From contig NZ_AP024484.1 of assembly GCF_017347605.1 (NCBI RefSeq), positions 2,122,501-2,186,500 on the forward strand: a DNA stretch of 64,000 nt, given 5' to 3'. Position numbers and translations under genes: made by a program. This document shows positions 45,546 to 54,791 of this stretch, piece after piece. This DNA is from Prevotella herbatica. Its GTDB lineage: Bacteria > Bacteroidota > Bacteroidia > Bacteroidales > Bacteroidaceae. The notes under the pieces are model-generated. The model had not been told where the DNA came from. It searched no databases and saw only the letters and a list, made by a program, of their open reading frames with translations. The number at the start of each line of letters is the position of its first letter. Positions within the stretch are counted from its first letter, which is position 1.

Positions 45546-46220
45546 TTATTATCTCTTTGTGCAACGACAGTATTCTGCAGTGCGCAAAGCCGTGTTGGAA
45601 CATTTTCAATCATTCCAAAGGTTGGGGTATGTCTGTCTAATATGACAAACAATGATTTCATTATTGGTAAGAATACTGTTTGCTCGCCAAAATACAAAGC
45701 TGGTTTTACTGGTGGAGTAGAGGCTGAGTATCAGTTGACATCACCGTTGAGTGTGTCATTAGCTGCACTATATACCATGGAGGGCTGCCGTTATCTTGAC
45801 GAGAGTGGATTAAGTGCTTCGCCATCTGTAAGCTATGAAGGTTATGCGGATCATACGGTGAACTTAAATGTTATAAATGTCCCGCTAACATTGAATTATT
45901 ATGTGGCAGATGGGTTAGCTATTAAAGCCGGTTTACAGATGGGCTTTCCTGTTGATACTAACGAAAAATATGAAGTAACACCTTTTACGATAAATGATCG
46001 CACGGGAGAGCATTCTTATGGTACGATGGTGAAACATAATGAAAATACCAACGATAAATATAAGAGTGTTGATGTGTCAATACCGTTGGGAGTATCTTAT
46101 GAATACATGAATGTCGTTGTTGACGCAAGATATAATCTTGGTATAACAAAAAATAACAAGGTAAATGATTCCAAAAGCAACTTCTTTGCGTTGACTGTGG
46201 GATATAAATTTGATATGTGA
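45528..46220 (+). CDS. Outer membrane beta-barrel protein (PorT-like)
   Basis: A 230-residue exported protein. The signal peptide is MKRFFFLLSLCATTVFCSAQ. The mature part has about eight amphipathic strands (for example KAGFTGGVEAEYQL, VSLAALYTMEG, LAIKAGLQMGF) and ends in an aromatic-type strand FFALTVGYKFDM, the usual signal for barrel assembly. It resembles the porin/PorT family of small barrels common in Bacteroidota. The function is not known. The lipoprotein gene follows after 8 bp, so the two are probably co-expressed. Its start codon lies inside a terminator-like stem. Confidence 0.85.
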   Translation: MKRFFFLLSLCATTVFCSAQSRVGTFSIIPKVGVCLSNMTNNDFIIGKNTVCSPKYKAGFTGGVEAEYQLTSPLSVSLAALYTMEGCRYLDESGLSASPSVSYEGYADHTVNLNVINVPLTLNYYVADGLAIKAGLQMGFPVDTNEKYEVTPFTINDRTGEHSYGTMVKHNENTNDKYKSVDVSIPLGVSYEYMNVVVDARYNLGITKNNKVNDSKSNFFALTVGYKFDM

Positions 46221-46228
46221 AATAGATA

Positions 46229-47089
46229 ATGACTAAATTAATTAATACTTTAATATTAATAATACTTCTTTTTACACAGACTTCTTGCGAGCGAGTAAGT
46301 TTTGATAAGTCTGATATTGAGAACAAAGATGGTTTTGAACTTAATTTCCATGTAAGGAATCTTGATACTCGTGGCATCGTAGATGTGTCGAAAGTGTGCA
46401 ATAAGATAAATTTTGCAGTATACGACAGTATTGGAGATAGGGTGAAATCTATCAGTCAAAGTTCGGATAAAGATAATGATTTTGGCACTATAAAAGTTTC
46501 ACTCCCGGAAGGGAACTATAAGGTTGTGGTTTTAGCGCATAGTGGTAGCACAAATGCTTCAACTACAAACATGAATAGAATAACCTTTAATGGAAAAGTG
46601 ACAGATACATTTGTTTATAGTGAAGACATTAATGTAAAGGGGAACTCTGATTATCAGATGACTCTTAAAAGATGCGTAGCAAAGATATTGTTCACAGTCA
46701 AGGATAAGGTTCCTGAAAATGTAAAGCAAATAAAGTTCTTTTATACTGGCGGTAGTAGTACTCTTGATGGTGCCAGCGGTATGGGATGTGTTAACTCACG
46801 ACAGACAGAAATACGTGATGTCGGTGTGGAGGCTCGTGCAGATTCCTCAGTTTATGAATTATACACTTTTCCTCAAGATGCGACTAGTTGTCTGAACATA
46901 ACAGTTTCATGCCTTGATGGTGAAGGAAATACTATTTATGAGCGGATGTTTGAGGATGTGAATATTTCACTTTGTGGTGTTACCACATGTACTGGCAATT
47001 TATTCTCAGCAGATGCAAATAGTTCTACAAAAGGAGTTGTTTTGAAAGCTGATGACGAATGGATAGATGGAGGAATATATAAGTATTGA
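46229..47089 (+). CDS. Lipoprotein, FimB/Mfa2 fimbrial subunit-like
   Basis: A 286-residue lipoprotein. The signal peptide ends at lipobox QTSC (Cys20). The mature region has the pattern of the FimB/Mfa2 and fimbrillin families: an early beta domain (VRNLDTRGIVDVS), IKVSLPEGNYKVVVLAHSG, and a second domain starting LKRCVAKILFTVKD. In Bacteroidota such proteins anchor or terminate type V pili. No fimbrillin, FimCDE or Mfa1 gene is adjacent, so a pilus role is uncertain. It is co-directional with the barrel protein and ends in a hairpin shared with luxS. Confidence 0.65.
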   Translation: MTKLINTLILIILLFTQTSCERVSFDKSDIENKDGFELNFHVRNLDTRGIVDVSKVCNKINFAVYDSIGDRVKSISQSSDKDNDFGTIKVSLPEGNYKVVVLAHSGSTNASTTNMNRITFNGKVTDTFVYSEDINVKGNSDYQMTLKRCVAKILFTVKDKVPENVKQIKFFYTGGSSTLDGASGMGCVNSRQTEIRDVGVEARADSSVYELYTFPQDATSCLNITVSCLDGEGNTIYERMFEDVNISLCGVTTCTGNLFSADANSSTKGVVLKADDEWIDGGIYKY

Positions 47090-47100
47090 TGAAAAATAGT

Positions 47101-47131
47101 AAGTTGGCAATTATAATGAAATTGCCAACTT
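47101..47131. terminator. Hairpin between convergent lipoprotein gene and luxS
   Basis: AAGTTGGCAAT / ATTGCCAACTT, 11 bp, perfect. On the minus strand it is followed after a few bases by ATTTTTC; on the plus strand there is no clean T-run. Confidence 0.6.
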
Positions 47132-47146
47132 CCCAAAAATTATAGT

Positions 47147-47632
47147 TTACTTAGGGTAAACCATGTTTTCTTCTTTGATGTTATCCAACACTTCGTGCAA
47201 ATATTTTGCTGCTTCGTATTTTGCCATTGGAAGATCGTGAAGAAGATAATTACCGCAATCCTTCGCCGCCGCTCCTGGAATGTTTCCTTCAAAGTCGGCT
47301 ACAAACTTAAATGTTCTCTTCATTAATTCAACAATATCCTTGCTCTGAACGTCTCCTTTGACTAGTAGGTAATTGCCAGTAAGGCATCCCATAGGTCCCC
47401 AGTATATGATGCGGTCTTTCCATTCTGCATCATTGCGCAGATATGTTGCTGCAAGATGTTCAATAGTATGTATTGCTCCATTGTGCAATACAGGTTCTCT
47501 ATTAGGTTCCTTCATTCTAATGTCAAAAGTAGTGATAGTCTCATTACCGACATTATCTTTGCGGCTAACGTAAATACCACGAAGAAGTGCTTCGTGATTT
47601 ATTGTAAAACTTGGTATTTTATCCATAATCAT
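47147..47632 (-). CDS. luxS: S-ribosylhomocysteine lyase
   Basis: A 161-residue metalloenzyme that splits S-ribosylhomocysteine into homocysteine and DPD, the precursor of AI-2. The metal motif HTIEH is present, with the third ligand Cys in GCLTGNY-type context further on (the Cys of AKDCGNYLLHD) and the catalytic Cys in GPMGCLTG. The start at 47632 overlaps the mtnN stop (ATGA); a second Met at 47626 is an alternative. With mtnN it forms the two-step route from S-adenosylhomocysteine to homocysteine. Confidence 0.95.
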   Translation of the reverse strand: MIMDKIPSFTINHEALLRGIYVSRKDNVGNETITTFDIRMKEPNREPVLHNGAIHTIEHLAATYLRNDAEWKDRIIYWGPMGCLTGNYLLVKGDVQSKDIVELMKRTFKFVADFEGNIPGAAAKDCGNYLLHDLPMAKYEAAKYLHEVLDNIKEENMVYPK

Positions 47633-48270
47633 TTATTTATAGCGTCAATAAAACTCTTTGTAACTTCGAAACTTCCCTCTGCCATACGGTCCCAGAAGTC
47701 GAAATACATTTGTGCTTTGTTGTCTTTAAGTGGAACATCACTTATTATTCTGAAACTGATAAACGGTGTGCCAAAGATATGGCATGTCTGTGCTATGCTG
47801 CAACTCTCCATGTCTACAGCTGTAGAACTAGGGAATTTCTCCATTATCTGTGTCATCTTTTCTCGACTGTCAACAAACCACTCTCCGCTTACAGTAAGTC
47901 CCTTCTTTATTTTAAGTTCTCCATGATTTAGTTTCAACGCTACACTTACCAAATTTTCGGGTGCTTTGAAACGTGCCGGCATACCGAGAATTTGTCCAAA
48001 TTCGCAGTTGTCTCCACAATATGCATCATGATATGTACATTCTTCTGCTACAACAACGTCACCTACATTCAGTGTAGTGTCGGCTCCACCAGCGCATCCT
48101 GTAGATATAATCAGGTCGGGATGATGCTCAGATATCATCTTTGTTGCACCAATAGCAGAATTAACTTTGCCAATGCCGCATTTCTGAATTATGATATTTT
48201 CATCATTGTAAAACACTTTTTCCAGTTGTGTGAATTCTTTATCCATCGCAACTATAATTCCAATCTTCAT
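47629..48270 (-). CDS. mtnN: 5'-methylthioadenosine/S-adenosylhomocysteine nucleosidase
   Basis: A 213-residue nucleosidase (Pfs) that removes adenine from S-adenosylhomocysteine and methylthioadenosine. It shows GCGKVNSAI-type sequence (GIGKVNSAIGATKM), STGCAGG and the VDMESCSIAQ motif with the catalytic Glu and Asp region. It precedes luxS on the same strand with a four-base overlap, so the two steps are coupled. A -7 element lies just upstream. Confidence 0.95.
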   Translation of the reverse strand: MKIGIIVAMDKEFTQLEKVFYNDENIIIQKCGIGKVNSAIGATKMISEHHPDLIISTGCAGGADTTLNVGDVVVAEECTYHDAYCGDNCEFGQILGMPARFKAPENLVSVALKLNHGELKIKKGLTVSGEWFVDSREKMTQIMEKFPSSTAVDMESCSIAQTCHIFGTPFISFRIISDVPLKDNKAQMYFDFWDRMAEGSFEVTKSFIDAINK

Positions 48271-48292
48271 ATTTTATATATTTTCTTTGGTG

Positions 48293-48300
48293 CAAAGTTA
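48293..48300 (-). promoter_or_regulatory. -7 element for mtnN-luxS
   Basis: TAACTTTGCACC read on the minus strand, 22 bp before the mtnN start. Confidence 0.65.
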
Positions 48301-48558
48301 ATAAAAACCTCATCTTATGAACAAATAAATTATTGTTATTTATAGATATTGTGCATTGAAGTCCTTCTTCTTGAGGATGGATACTTATATATTTAATGTA
48401 TTTATATGTTTGTTTACTATATTATAAATCTTAATTTTGGTTTAAAGTTTCATTTTGATACTTAATTTATTATGATAATGTTAGATTGTAATAATAAGAC
48501 TTACGTATCCTTACAGTTTAATACTTTTAGTCTATTTTGATATCTTTTTGTATTGTGT
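48301..48558. other. Spacer between mtnN and asnB promoters
   Basis: A/T-rich, with no ORF, hairpin or repeat that I can support. Confidence 0.6.
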
Positions 48559-48591
48559 TTTGTCTTTTTAGCTATCGTTTTGCTAACTTTG
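48559..48591 (+). promoter_or_regulatory. Promoter for asnB-amt
   Basis: TTTG at 48559-48562 and TAACTTTG at 48584-48591, spaced 21 nt. The leader is about 45 nt. Confidence 0.7.
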
Positions 48592-48642
48592 CAGCACAAA
48601 TAGCAAACAAATTGTAACCAATAAACAGTAGAAAATATTATT

Positions 48643-50313
48643 ATGTGTGGAATTGTATCAATATTCAACATCCAAGAGCAAACTCCTGAACTAAGACAGA
48701 AAGCTTTGCGTATGAGTCAAAAAATTCGTCACCGTGGTCCCGATTGGAGTGGGATATATTGTGGTGGTTCCGCTATCTTGGCTCATGAAAGATTATCAAT
48801 AGTAGATCCTGAATCAGGAAAACAACCTTTGTTTAGTCCAGATAAAAAACAAATTCTTGCTGTGAATGGTGAGATATATAATCATCATGAGATAAGAAAA
48901 CAATATGAAGGTAAGTATCAGTTCCAAACAGGAAGTGATTGCGAAGTCATCCTTGCTTTATATAGAGAGAAGGGTATTGATTTTCTTGAGGATATAAATG
49001 GTATTTTTGCATTTGCACTTTATGATGCTGAGAAAGATGAGTTCCTTATTGCTCGTGATCCAATTGGAGTTATACCTCTTTATATAGGATATGACGATGA
49101 TGGGAAAATTTATGTAGCAAGTGAACTGAAAGCTCTTGAAGGTAATTGTGACAGATATGAAGTGTTTTTGCCAGGACATTATTATAGTAGTCGTGAAGGT
49201 AAGATGAAACGTTATTATACACGCGACTGGATGGATTATGATAATGTGAAAGACAATAAGGCTAGTGTTAAGGAGATTCACGATGGGTTGGAGGATGCTG
49301 TTAAGCGCCAGCTTATGAGCGATGTTCCTTATGGCGTTTTGCTTTCTGGTGGATTAGATTCTTCTGTTATTAGTGCTGTCGCTGAGAAATTTTCTCAGAA
49401 TAGAGTAGAGGATAACGGTTCTACAAAGGCATGGTGGCCAAGACTTCATTCTTTTGCGGTAGGACTAAAGAACGCTCCTGATTTGGCTAAGGCTAAGTTG
49501 GTGGCAGATCATATAGGAACAGTTCATCATGAAATTAACTATACCATACAGGAAGGTCTTGACGCAATACGTGACGTTATATATTTCATAGAAACTTATG
49601 ATGTTACTACTGTCAGAGCTTCAACACCAATGTACCTTTTGGCAAGAGTGATAAAGAGTATGGGTATAAAAATGGTTCTATCTGGTGAGGGAGCTGACGA
49701 AATTTTCGGTGGGTATCTTTATTTTCATAAGGCACCTTCAGCAAAGGCTTTCCACGAAGAGACTGTTAGAAAATTGTCTAAACTTTATATGTATGATTGT
49801 CTTCGTGCCAACAAGAGTCTTGCTGCGTGGGGAGTAGAGGGTCGTGTGCCATTCCTTGACAAAGAATTTCTTGATATAGCAATGCGAACAAATCCAGAAG
49901 CAAAGATGTGCCCTGGACAGACGATGGAGAAGAAAATCGTAAGAGAAGGCTTTGCTGATATGTTGCCAGCAGAGGTAGCTTGGAGACAAAAGGAACAGTT
50001 TAGTGACGGAGTAGGATATTCATGGATAGATACCTTGAAGAAAATTACGTCAGATCAGGTGAGTGATGAGCAGATGGAACATGCTGAGGAGCAATTTCCA
50101 ATTAATCCTCCACGCAATAAAGAAGAATATTATTACCGTTCTATATTTGCAGAACATTTCCCAAGTGATAGTGCTGCACTTTCTGTGCCGAGTGTACCGA
50201 GTGTAGCTTGCAGTACGGCAGAGGCCCTTGCATGGGATGAGGCTTTTAAAAATATGAACGACCCAAGCGGAAGGGCGGTTACAGGAATACACGAACAAGC
50301 TTATAAAGATTGA
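48643..50313 (+). CDS. asnB: Asparagine synthase (glutamine-hydrolysing)
   Basis: A 556-residue AsnB. The N-terminal glutaminase domain begins MCGIVSIF with the catalytic Cys2, and has NGEIYNHHE and GSDCEVI. The synthase domain has the PP-loop LLSGGLDSSVISA, and the GEGADEIFGGYLYF and EGRVPFLDKEF motifs. It makes asparagine from aspartate, ATP and glutamine or ammonia. It is followed 13 bp later by amt, so nitrogen uptake and assimilation genes are paired. Confidence 0.97.
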   Translation: MCGIVSIFNIQEQTPELRQKALRMSQKIRHRGPDWSGIYCGGSAILAHERLSIVDPESGKQPLFSPDKKQILAVNGEIYNHHEIRKQYEGKYQFQTGSDCEVILALYREKGIDFLEDINGIFAFALYDAEKDEFLIARDPIGVIPLYIGYDDDGKIYVASELKALEGNCDRYEVFLPGHYYSSREGKMKRYYTRDWMDYDNVKDNKASVKEIHDGLEDAVKRQLMSDVPYGVLLSGGLDSSVISAVAEKFSQNRVEDNGSTKAWWPRLHSFAVGLKNAPDLAKAKLVADHIGTVHHEINYTIQEGLDAIRDVIYFIETYDVTTVRASTPMYLLARVIKSMGIKMVLSGEGADEIFGGYLYFHKAPSAKAFHEETVRKLSKLYMYDCLRANKSLAAWGVEGRVPFLDKEFLDIAMRTNPEAKMCPGQTMEKKIVREGFADMLPAEVAWRQKEQFSDGVGYSWIDTLKKITSDQVSDEQMEHAEEQFPINPPRNKEEYYYRSIFAEHFPSDSAALSVPSVPSVACSTAEALAWDEAFKNMNDPSGRAVTGIHEQAYKD

Positions 50314-50326
50314 TTAGAAATTTATT

Positions 50327-51745
50327 ATGATTACAGTTACCAACACAAACAGAGTAATGAAAAAGAGATGGATAATACTTATGCTCTCAATGGTTATTAT
50401 AGCCATTTCAGGGCTTTTTGTAGGTGAACCCTCGTTTAAATGTGATTTCACGAAGATTAATGCCGCAGATGTTGCATGGCTAATCACTTCAACAATCTTC
50501 GTGCTTATGATGACTCCAGGACTGTCATTCTTCTATGGCGGAATGGTTGGAGCCAAAAATGTTATTTCAACGATGCTTCAAAGTTTCATAGCGATGGGAC
50601 TCATTAGTGTCCTTTGGGTAGTTTTTGGATTTAGTCTTGCTTTTGGTGATGATATCGGAGGGGTTATAGGTAATCCACTGACATTCTTGATGTTTAAGAA
50701 TGTCGGAGCAGGAGTTTATATGACAGCTACAGGTAAAGTACTTGGTGGTGCTACAATTCCTCTTGCATTGTTTGCCTTGTTTCAGATGAAATTCGCAATT
50801 ATAACACCTTCTTTAATTACAGGATCTTTTGCAGAACGTGTTAGATTTTCTGGCTATCTGTTCTTCATGATATTCTTCTTCGTTGTGATTTATTGTCCGT
50901 TGGCTCACATGACATGGCATCCTGATGGTCTGTTCCTGAAATGGGGAGTTGTCGATTTTGCCGGTGGTATTGTGGTTCATGCATCTTCTGGTGTGGCAGC
51001 TTTGGCTGGAGCTATATTCTTAGGGCGCAGAAAAAAATCAACGATAGACGCAGAACCTGCAAATATTCCATTTGTATTACTTGGTGCAGCATTACTTTGG
51101 CTTGGATGGTTTGGATTCAACGCAGGAAGTTCACTTCATGCAGATGGTACAGCCGTTAAGGCATTCCTTAATACAAACACAGCAAGTGCAACAGCTATGA
51201 TGACATGGATATTCTTTGATTGTCTTCGTGGACGTAAACCTTCTGCAATGGGTGCAGCTGTTGGATGTGTTGTCGGTCTTGTCGCAATCACTCCTTCTGC
51301 TGGATATGTAACAGTTGGACAGAGTATCTTTATTTCTTTTGTTATAACAATAATATGTAATATTGCAGTTTATTGGCGCAGTCATTCTAGAATTGATGAT
51401 GCCTTAGACGTATTCCCAACTCATGGAACTGGTGGTATTTTCGGTACAGTTCTTACAGGTATATTCATCCAAGGTGGATTAATATCTGGAACTTGGGCTG
51501 GTTTTATAGTATTCCTCTATCACATATTGGCCGTTGTAATCGTATTTGTTTATACTTTTGGTATGAGCTATTTCGGATATTGGCTTATAGATAAGATGAT
51601 TCCAATGCGAGTAAGTTCAGAAAGTGAGGAAATAGGTCTAGACCTTAGTCAGCACGACGAGCATTATGGACTTGCACATGTTGGAGAACGTGAATTAGCA
51701 GAATATGAAGAACACATAAAAACAAAGAATGAGAATAGACAATAG
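50327..51745 (+). CDS. amt: Ammonium transporter
   Basis: A 472-residue Amt/MEP protein with about eleven or twelve helices. The family motifs are MTPGLSFFYGGMVGAKN, DFAGGIVVHASSG (His pair region) and FPTHGTGGIFGTVLTGIF with the second pore His. The Met at 50357 (after TNTNRV) is an alternative start that would leave the signal-like helix MKKRWIILMLSMVIIA intact. No PII (glnB/glnK) gene follows, unlike the common amt-glnK pair. A strong terminator follows. Confidence 0.95.
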   Translation: MITVTNTNRVMKKRWIILMLSMVIIAISGLFVGEPSFKCDFTKINAADVAWLITSTIFVLMMTPGLSFFYGGMVGAKNVISTMLQSFIAMGLISVLWVVFGFSLAFGDDIGGVIGNPLTFLMFKNVGAGVYMTATGKVLGGATIPLALFALFQMKFAIITPSLITGSFAERVRFSGYLFFMIFFFVVIYCPLAHMTWHPDGLFLKWGVVDFAGGIVVHASSGVAALAGAIFLGRRKKSTIDAEPANIPFVLLGAALLWLGWFGFNAGSSLHADGTAVKAFLNTNTASATAMMTWIFFDCLRGRKPSAMGAAVGCVVGLVAITPSAGYVTVGQSIFISFVITIICNIAVYWRSHSRIDDALDVFPTHGTGGIFGTVLTGIFIQGGLISGTWAGFIVFLYHILAVVIVFVYTFGMSYFGYWLIDKMIPMRVSSESEEIGLDLSQHDEHYGLAHVGERELAEYEEHIKTKNENRQ

Positions 51746-51767
51746 AGTTTAATTCTTGTTTTTCGTA

Positions 51768-51811
51768 CATACGGGGCATAACGATAAAGTTATGTCCCGT
51801 ATGTTTTTTTT
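51768..51811 (+). terminator. Terminator after amt
   Basis: CATACGGGGCATAAC / GTTATGTCCCGTATG, 15 bp with one G-T pair, then eight T. Confidence 0.9.
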
Positions 51812-51885
51812 AACATGTTTGGTCTGTATCTTTAACAGGTGGTAAAGACCGGTGTAGTGTTAAGATAAAAAATGAACAAAATCGT

Positions 51886-51916
51886 TTTGTTCTCTTCAAT
51901 ATTTGCACTATCTTTG
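51886..51916 (+). promoter_or_regulatory. Promoter for the YfhO-family gene
   Basis: TTTG at 51886-51889 and TATCTTTG at 51909-51916, spaced 19 nt. Confidence 0.75.
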
Positions 51917-51954
51917 CAAGCAGATATCAAAATATAAACGTTTATATAATTATA

Positions 51955-54447
51955 ATGGAAACTTTAAAGAAATATCTGCCGGACCTCTTGGTTGTGGTAG
52001 TTTTTGCAATTATCTCTTTTGCCTATTTCTTTCCTGCTGATACAGAAGGACGAATTTTGTATCGCCATGATGCTTCTGCTGGGCGTGGTGCAGGTCAGGA
52101 ACAAAGCGAATATCACGATCGTACAGGTAAAATAACACGATGGTCAAATTCTACATTCAGTGGAATGCCAACTTACCAGACTGCACCAACTTATAAAAGT
52201 ACAAGTTTTTTGCAGCAGGTTATTAGGGCATATCATTTGTGGTTGCCTGAAAACGTATGGTATGTTTTTGCATATCTTTTGGGTTTTTATATTTTGCTTC
52301 GTGCTTTTGATTTTAGACAATCGCTTGCGGCTTTGGGCTCTGTGATATGGGCTTTCTCATCCTATTTCTTTATCATTATAGCTGCAGGACATATATGGAA
52401 GGTGATGGCTCTTGCTTATCTTCCGCCAATGATAGCAGGAGTTGTGCTATCGTATCGAGGGAAGTATCTGTGGGGATTTATAGTTACTGCGATTTTCTCA
52501 GCGTTTGAGGTAGCTGCAAATCACGTGCAGATGACATATTACTTCTTGTTTGTGATATTCTTCATGATTATCGCATATCTTGTAGAGGCTATAAAACAAA
52601 AGAATTTAAAGCATTTTGGAAAGGCAACGCTGGCATGTGCTGCTGGTGCCCTCATCGGAATAATGCTTAATATATCCAATCTTTATCATACATGGCAATA
52701 CTCTCAGGAGAGTATGAGAGGTAAAAGTGAATTGGTAAAGAAGAATACCGCTAACCAAACAAACAGTGGACTTGATCGTGATTATATAACTCAATGGAGT
52801 TATGGTATTGACGAAACTTGGACATTACTTGTGCCAAATACTAAAGGTGGTGCTTCTGTGCCATTAGCAGCAAATGCCAAGGCTATGGAAAAGGCTGATC
52901 CTAATTTCATGCAGATATATCAGCAAATGGGGCAGTATTGGGGCGAACAGCCTGGAACAAGTGGACCTGTATATGTAGGTGCGTTTGTGCTTATGTTGTT
53001 TATACTAGGAATGTTTATTGTAAGAGGACCTATGAAATGGGCCTTGCTTGGTGCCACGGTATTGAGTATCCTGTTGTCGTGGGGACGAAACTTTATGCCT
53101 TTCACAAACTTTTTCATAGACTATATACCGATGTATAGTAAGTTCCGAACGGTGGCGTCGATTCTTGTAATTGCCGAATTCACGATACCGCTGCTTGCAA
53201 TGCTCACGTTAAAGAAGATAGTTGATGAACCAGAGATACTTAAGAGCAAGATAAAGTTTGTCTATATTAGTTTTGGGCTTACCGCTGGTGTTGCATTACT
53301 TTTTGCAATTATGCCTAATGTATTCTTCTCTGATTTCATTTCTTCATCAGAAATGCAGGCACTAAAGAGTATTCCGGCTGCATACATAGGTCCTTTGGAG
53401 AGTAATTTGCGTAGTATCCGTGAATATATATTTACGTCAGATTGTTGGCGCTCATTCTGGATTATCGTTATAGGTTCTTTCTTCTTGTTCCTTTTCAAGT
53501 CAGGAAAACTAAAGGCCCAGTATATGATTGGTGCAATAACCTTACTTTGTCTTATTGATATGTGGCAGGTAAACAAGCGCTATCTTAATGATGATATGTT
53601 TGTAGAACAGAGTGTTCGTGAACAGGCACAGCCAATGACAGAAACAGATAAACAGATTCTTCAGGATAAGAGTTTGGATTATCGTGTGTTGAATTTGTCT
53701 ACCAATACATTTAATGAGAACGAAACAAGTTATTATCATAAGAGTATCGGTGGTTATCATGCTGCAAAATTGCGTCGCTATCAAGAACTAATCGAGGCTT
53801 ATATAAGTCCTGAAATGCAGAAACTTATGCCTGCAATATCAACTGCTGGCGGTGATATGACAAAGGTTAGTGGTGACAGTATCTTCCCTATACTGAATAT
53901 GCTCAATGCAAAATACTTTATTGTTCCTTTGCAAGGTAATCAGACGGTGGCAATACAGAATCCTTATGTGTATGGTAACGCTTGGTTTGTAGACAAAGTT
54001 GATTATGTAGATAATGCAAATCAGGAAATAGATAAAGTTGGAAACATAGACCTTCGCCATGAGGCTGTTGCTGATTCTAAATTCAAGAAACAACTTGGAC
54101 AGTCTAAACCCCAAGACAGTACGTCTTTGGTTAAGATTACTTCATACGAGCCAAACAAGTTGTGTTATGATGTGAAGAGTGCAACAGGTGGAGTTGTGGT
54201 TTTCTCTGAAATATACTATCCTGAATGGACTGCGACTGTTGATGGTAAACCTGTAGAACTAGGTCGTGCCAACTATGTGCTCCGCGCATTGAATGTTGCA
54301 CCAGGAAGTCATAAAGTTGTGCTTACATTCTATCCGAAGAGTGTTGACCAGACTGAGACGATAGCTTATGTTTCTTATGTGATACTTCTGCTTGTAGTTT
54401 TGCTTACGGTATATATAGAACGTAAAAAACGAAAGAAAACACTCTAG
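51955..54447 (+). CDS. YfhO-family membrane protein
   Basis: An 830-residue protein with about 12 transmembrane helices (first at residues 8-26) and a large C-terminal extracytoplasmic region (about 560-790), then one last helix before a basic tail (ERKKRKKTL). The arrangement and segments such as FSGMPTYQTAP and YYPEWTATVDGKP fit the YfhO/DUF6044-like family, linked in Gram-positives to glycosylation of lipoteichoic acid through a GT-C fold. In Bacteroidota its substrate is unknown. It is a single-gene unit with its own promoter and terminator. Confidence 0.88.
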   Translation: METLKKYLPDLLVVVVFAIISFAYFFPADTEGRILYRHDASAGRGAGQEQSEYHDRTGKITRWSNSTFSGMPTYQTAPTYKSTSFLQQVIRAYHLWLPENVWYVFAYLLGFYILLRAFDFRQSLAALGSVIWAFSSYFFIIIAAGHIWKVMALAYLPPMIAGVVLSYRGKYLWGFIVTAIFSAFEVAANHVQMTYYFLFVIFFMIIAYLVEAIKQKNLKHFGKATLACAAGALIGIMLNISNLYHTWQYSQESMRGKSELVKKNTANQTNSGLDRDYITQWSYGIDETWTLLVPNTKGGASVPLAANAKAMEKADPNFMQIYQQMGQYWGEQPGTSGPVYVGAFVLMLFILGMFIVRGPMKWALLGATVLSILLSWGRNFMPFTNFFIDYIPMYSKFRTVASILVIAEFTIPLLAMLTLKKIVDEPEILKSKIKFVYISFGLTAGVALLFAIMPNVFFSDFISSSEMQALKSIPAAYIGPLESNLRSIREYIFTSDCWRSFWIIVIGSFFLFLFKSGKLKAQYMIGAITLLCLIDMWQVNKRYLNDDMFVEQSVREQAQPMTETDKQILQDKSLDYRVLNLSTNTFNENETSYYHKSIGGYHAAKLRRYQELIEAYISPEMQKLMPAISTAGGDMTKVSGDSIFPILNMLNAKYFIVPLQGNQTVAIQNPYVYGNAWFVDKVDYVDNANQEIDKVGNIDLRHEAVADSKFKKQLGQSKPQDSTSLVKITSYEPNKLCYDVKSATGGVVVFSEIYYPEWTATVDGKPVELGRANYVLRALNVAPGSHKVVLTFYPKSVDQTETIAYVSYVILLLVVLLTVYIERKKRKKTL

Positions 54448-54466
54448 TATTCTACATTAAATAATA

Positions 54467-54507
54467 AAAGTCTGCATTGTATCATATTGATAACATGCAG
54501 ACTTTTT
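54467..54507 (+). terminator. Terminator after the YfhO-family gene
   Basis: AAAGTCTGCATTGTATCA pairs with TGATAACATGCAGACTTT (short internal mismatch), then T-rich sequence. Confidence 0.85.
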
Positions 54508-54724
54508 ATAAATTCTATATAACTCTTTATCAAAATTCATCACACGATTCTCTCCAATATAGTTCTTTCCATCAGTCAAATTATGGAACCAATCGAGTTA
54601 TGACAATCAAAAATATTTTTTTATTTTTTGATTTTTTAATGCCGTTTCCTACATGTTTTTGCGAAACGTGTTGTTATACAAAGTGTTAGCTAATGTAGGA
54701 GAGTCCGTTGTTATACATTTTAGG

Positions 54725-54747
54725 GAGTGATTAGGCCCTAATCACTC
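54725..54747. repeat. 23-bp palindrome, copy 1
   Basis: GAGTGATTAGG-C-CCTAATCACTC, 11-bp perfect arms around one base. Confidence 0.9.
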
Positions 54748-54768
54748 GGTAATCCTACATGCTTTGCA

Positions 54769-54791
54769 GAGTGATAAGGCCCTTATTACTC
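54769..54791. repeat. 23-bp palindrome, copy 2
   Basis: GAGTGATAAGG-C-CCTTATTACTC. The arms match except for one G-T pair, and it has the same layout as copy 1, 44 bp away start to start. Confidence 0.85.
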
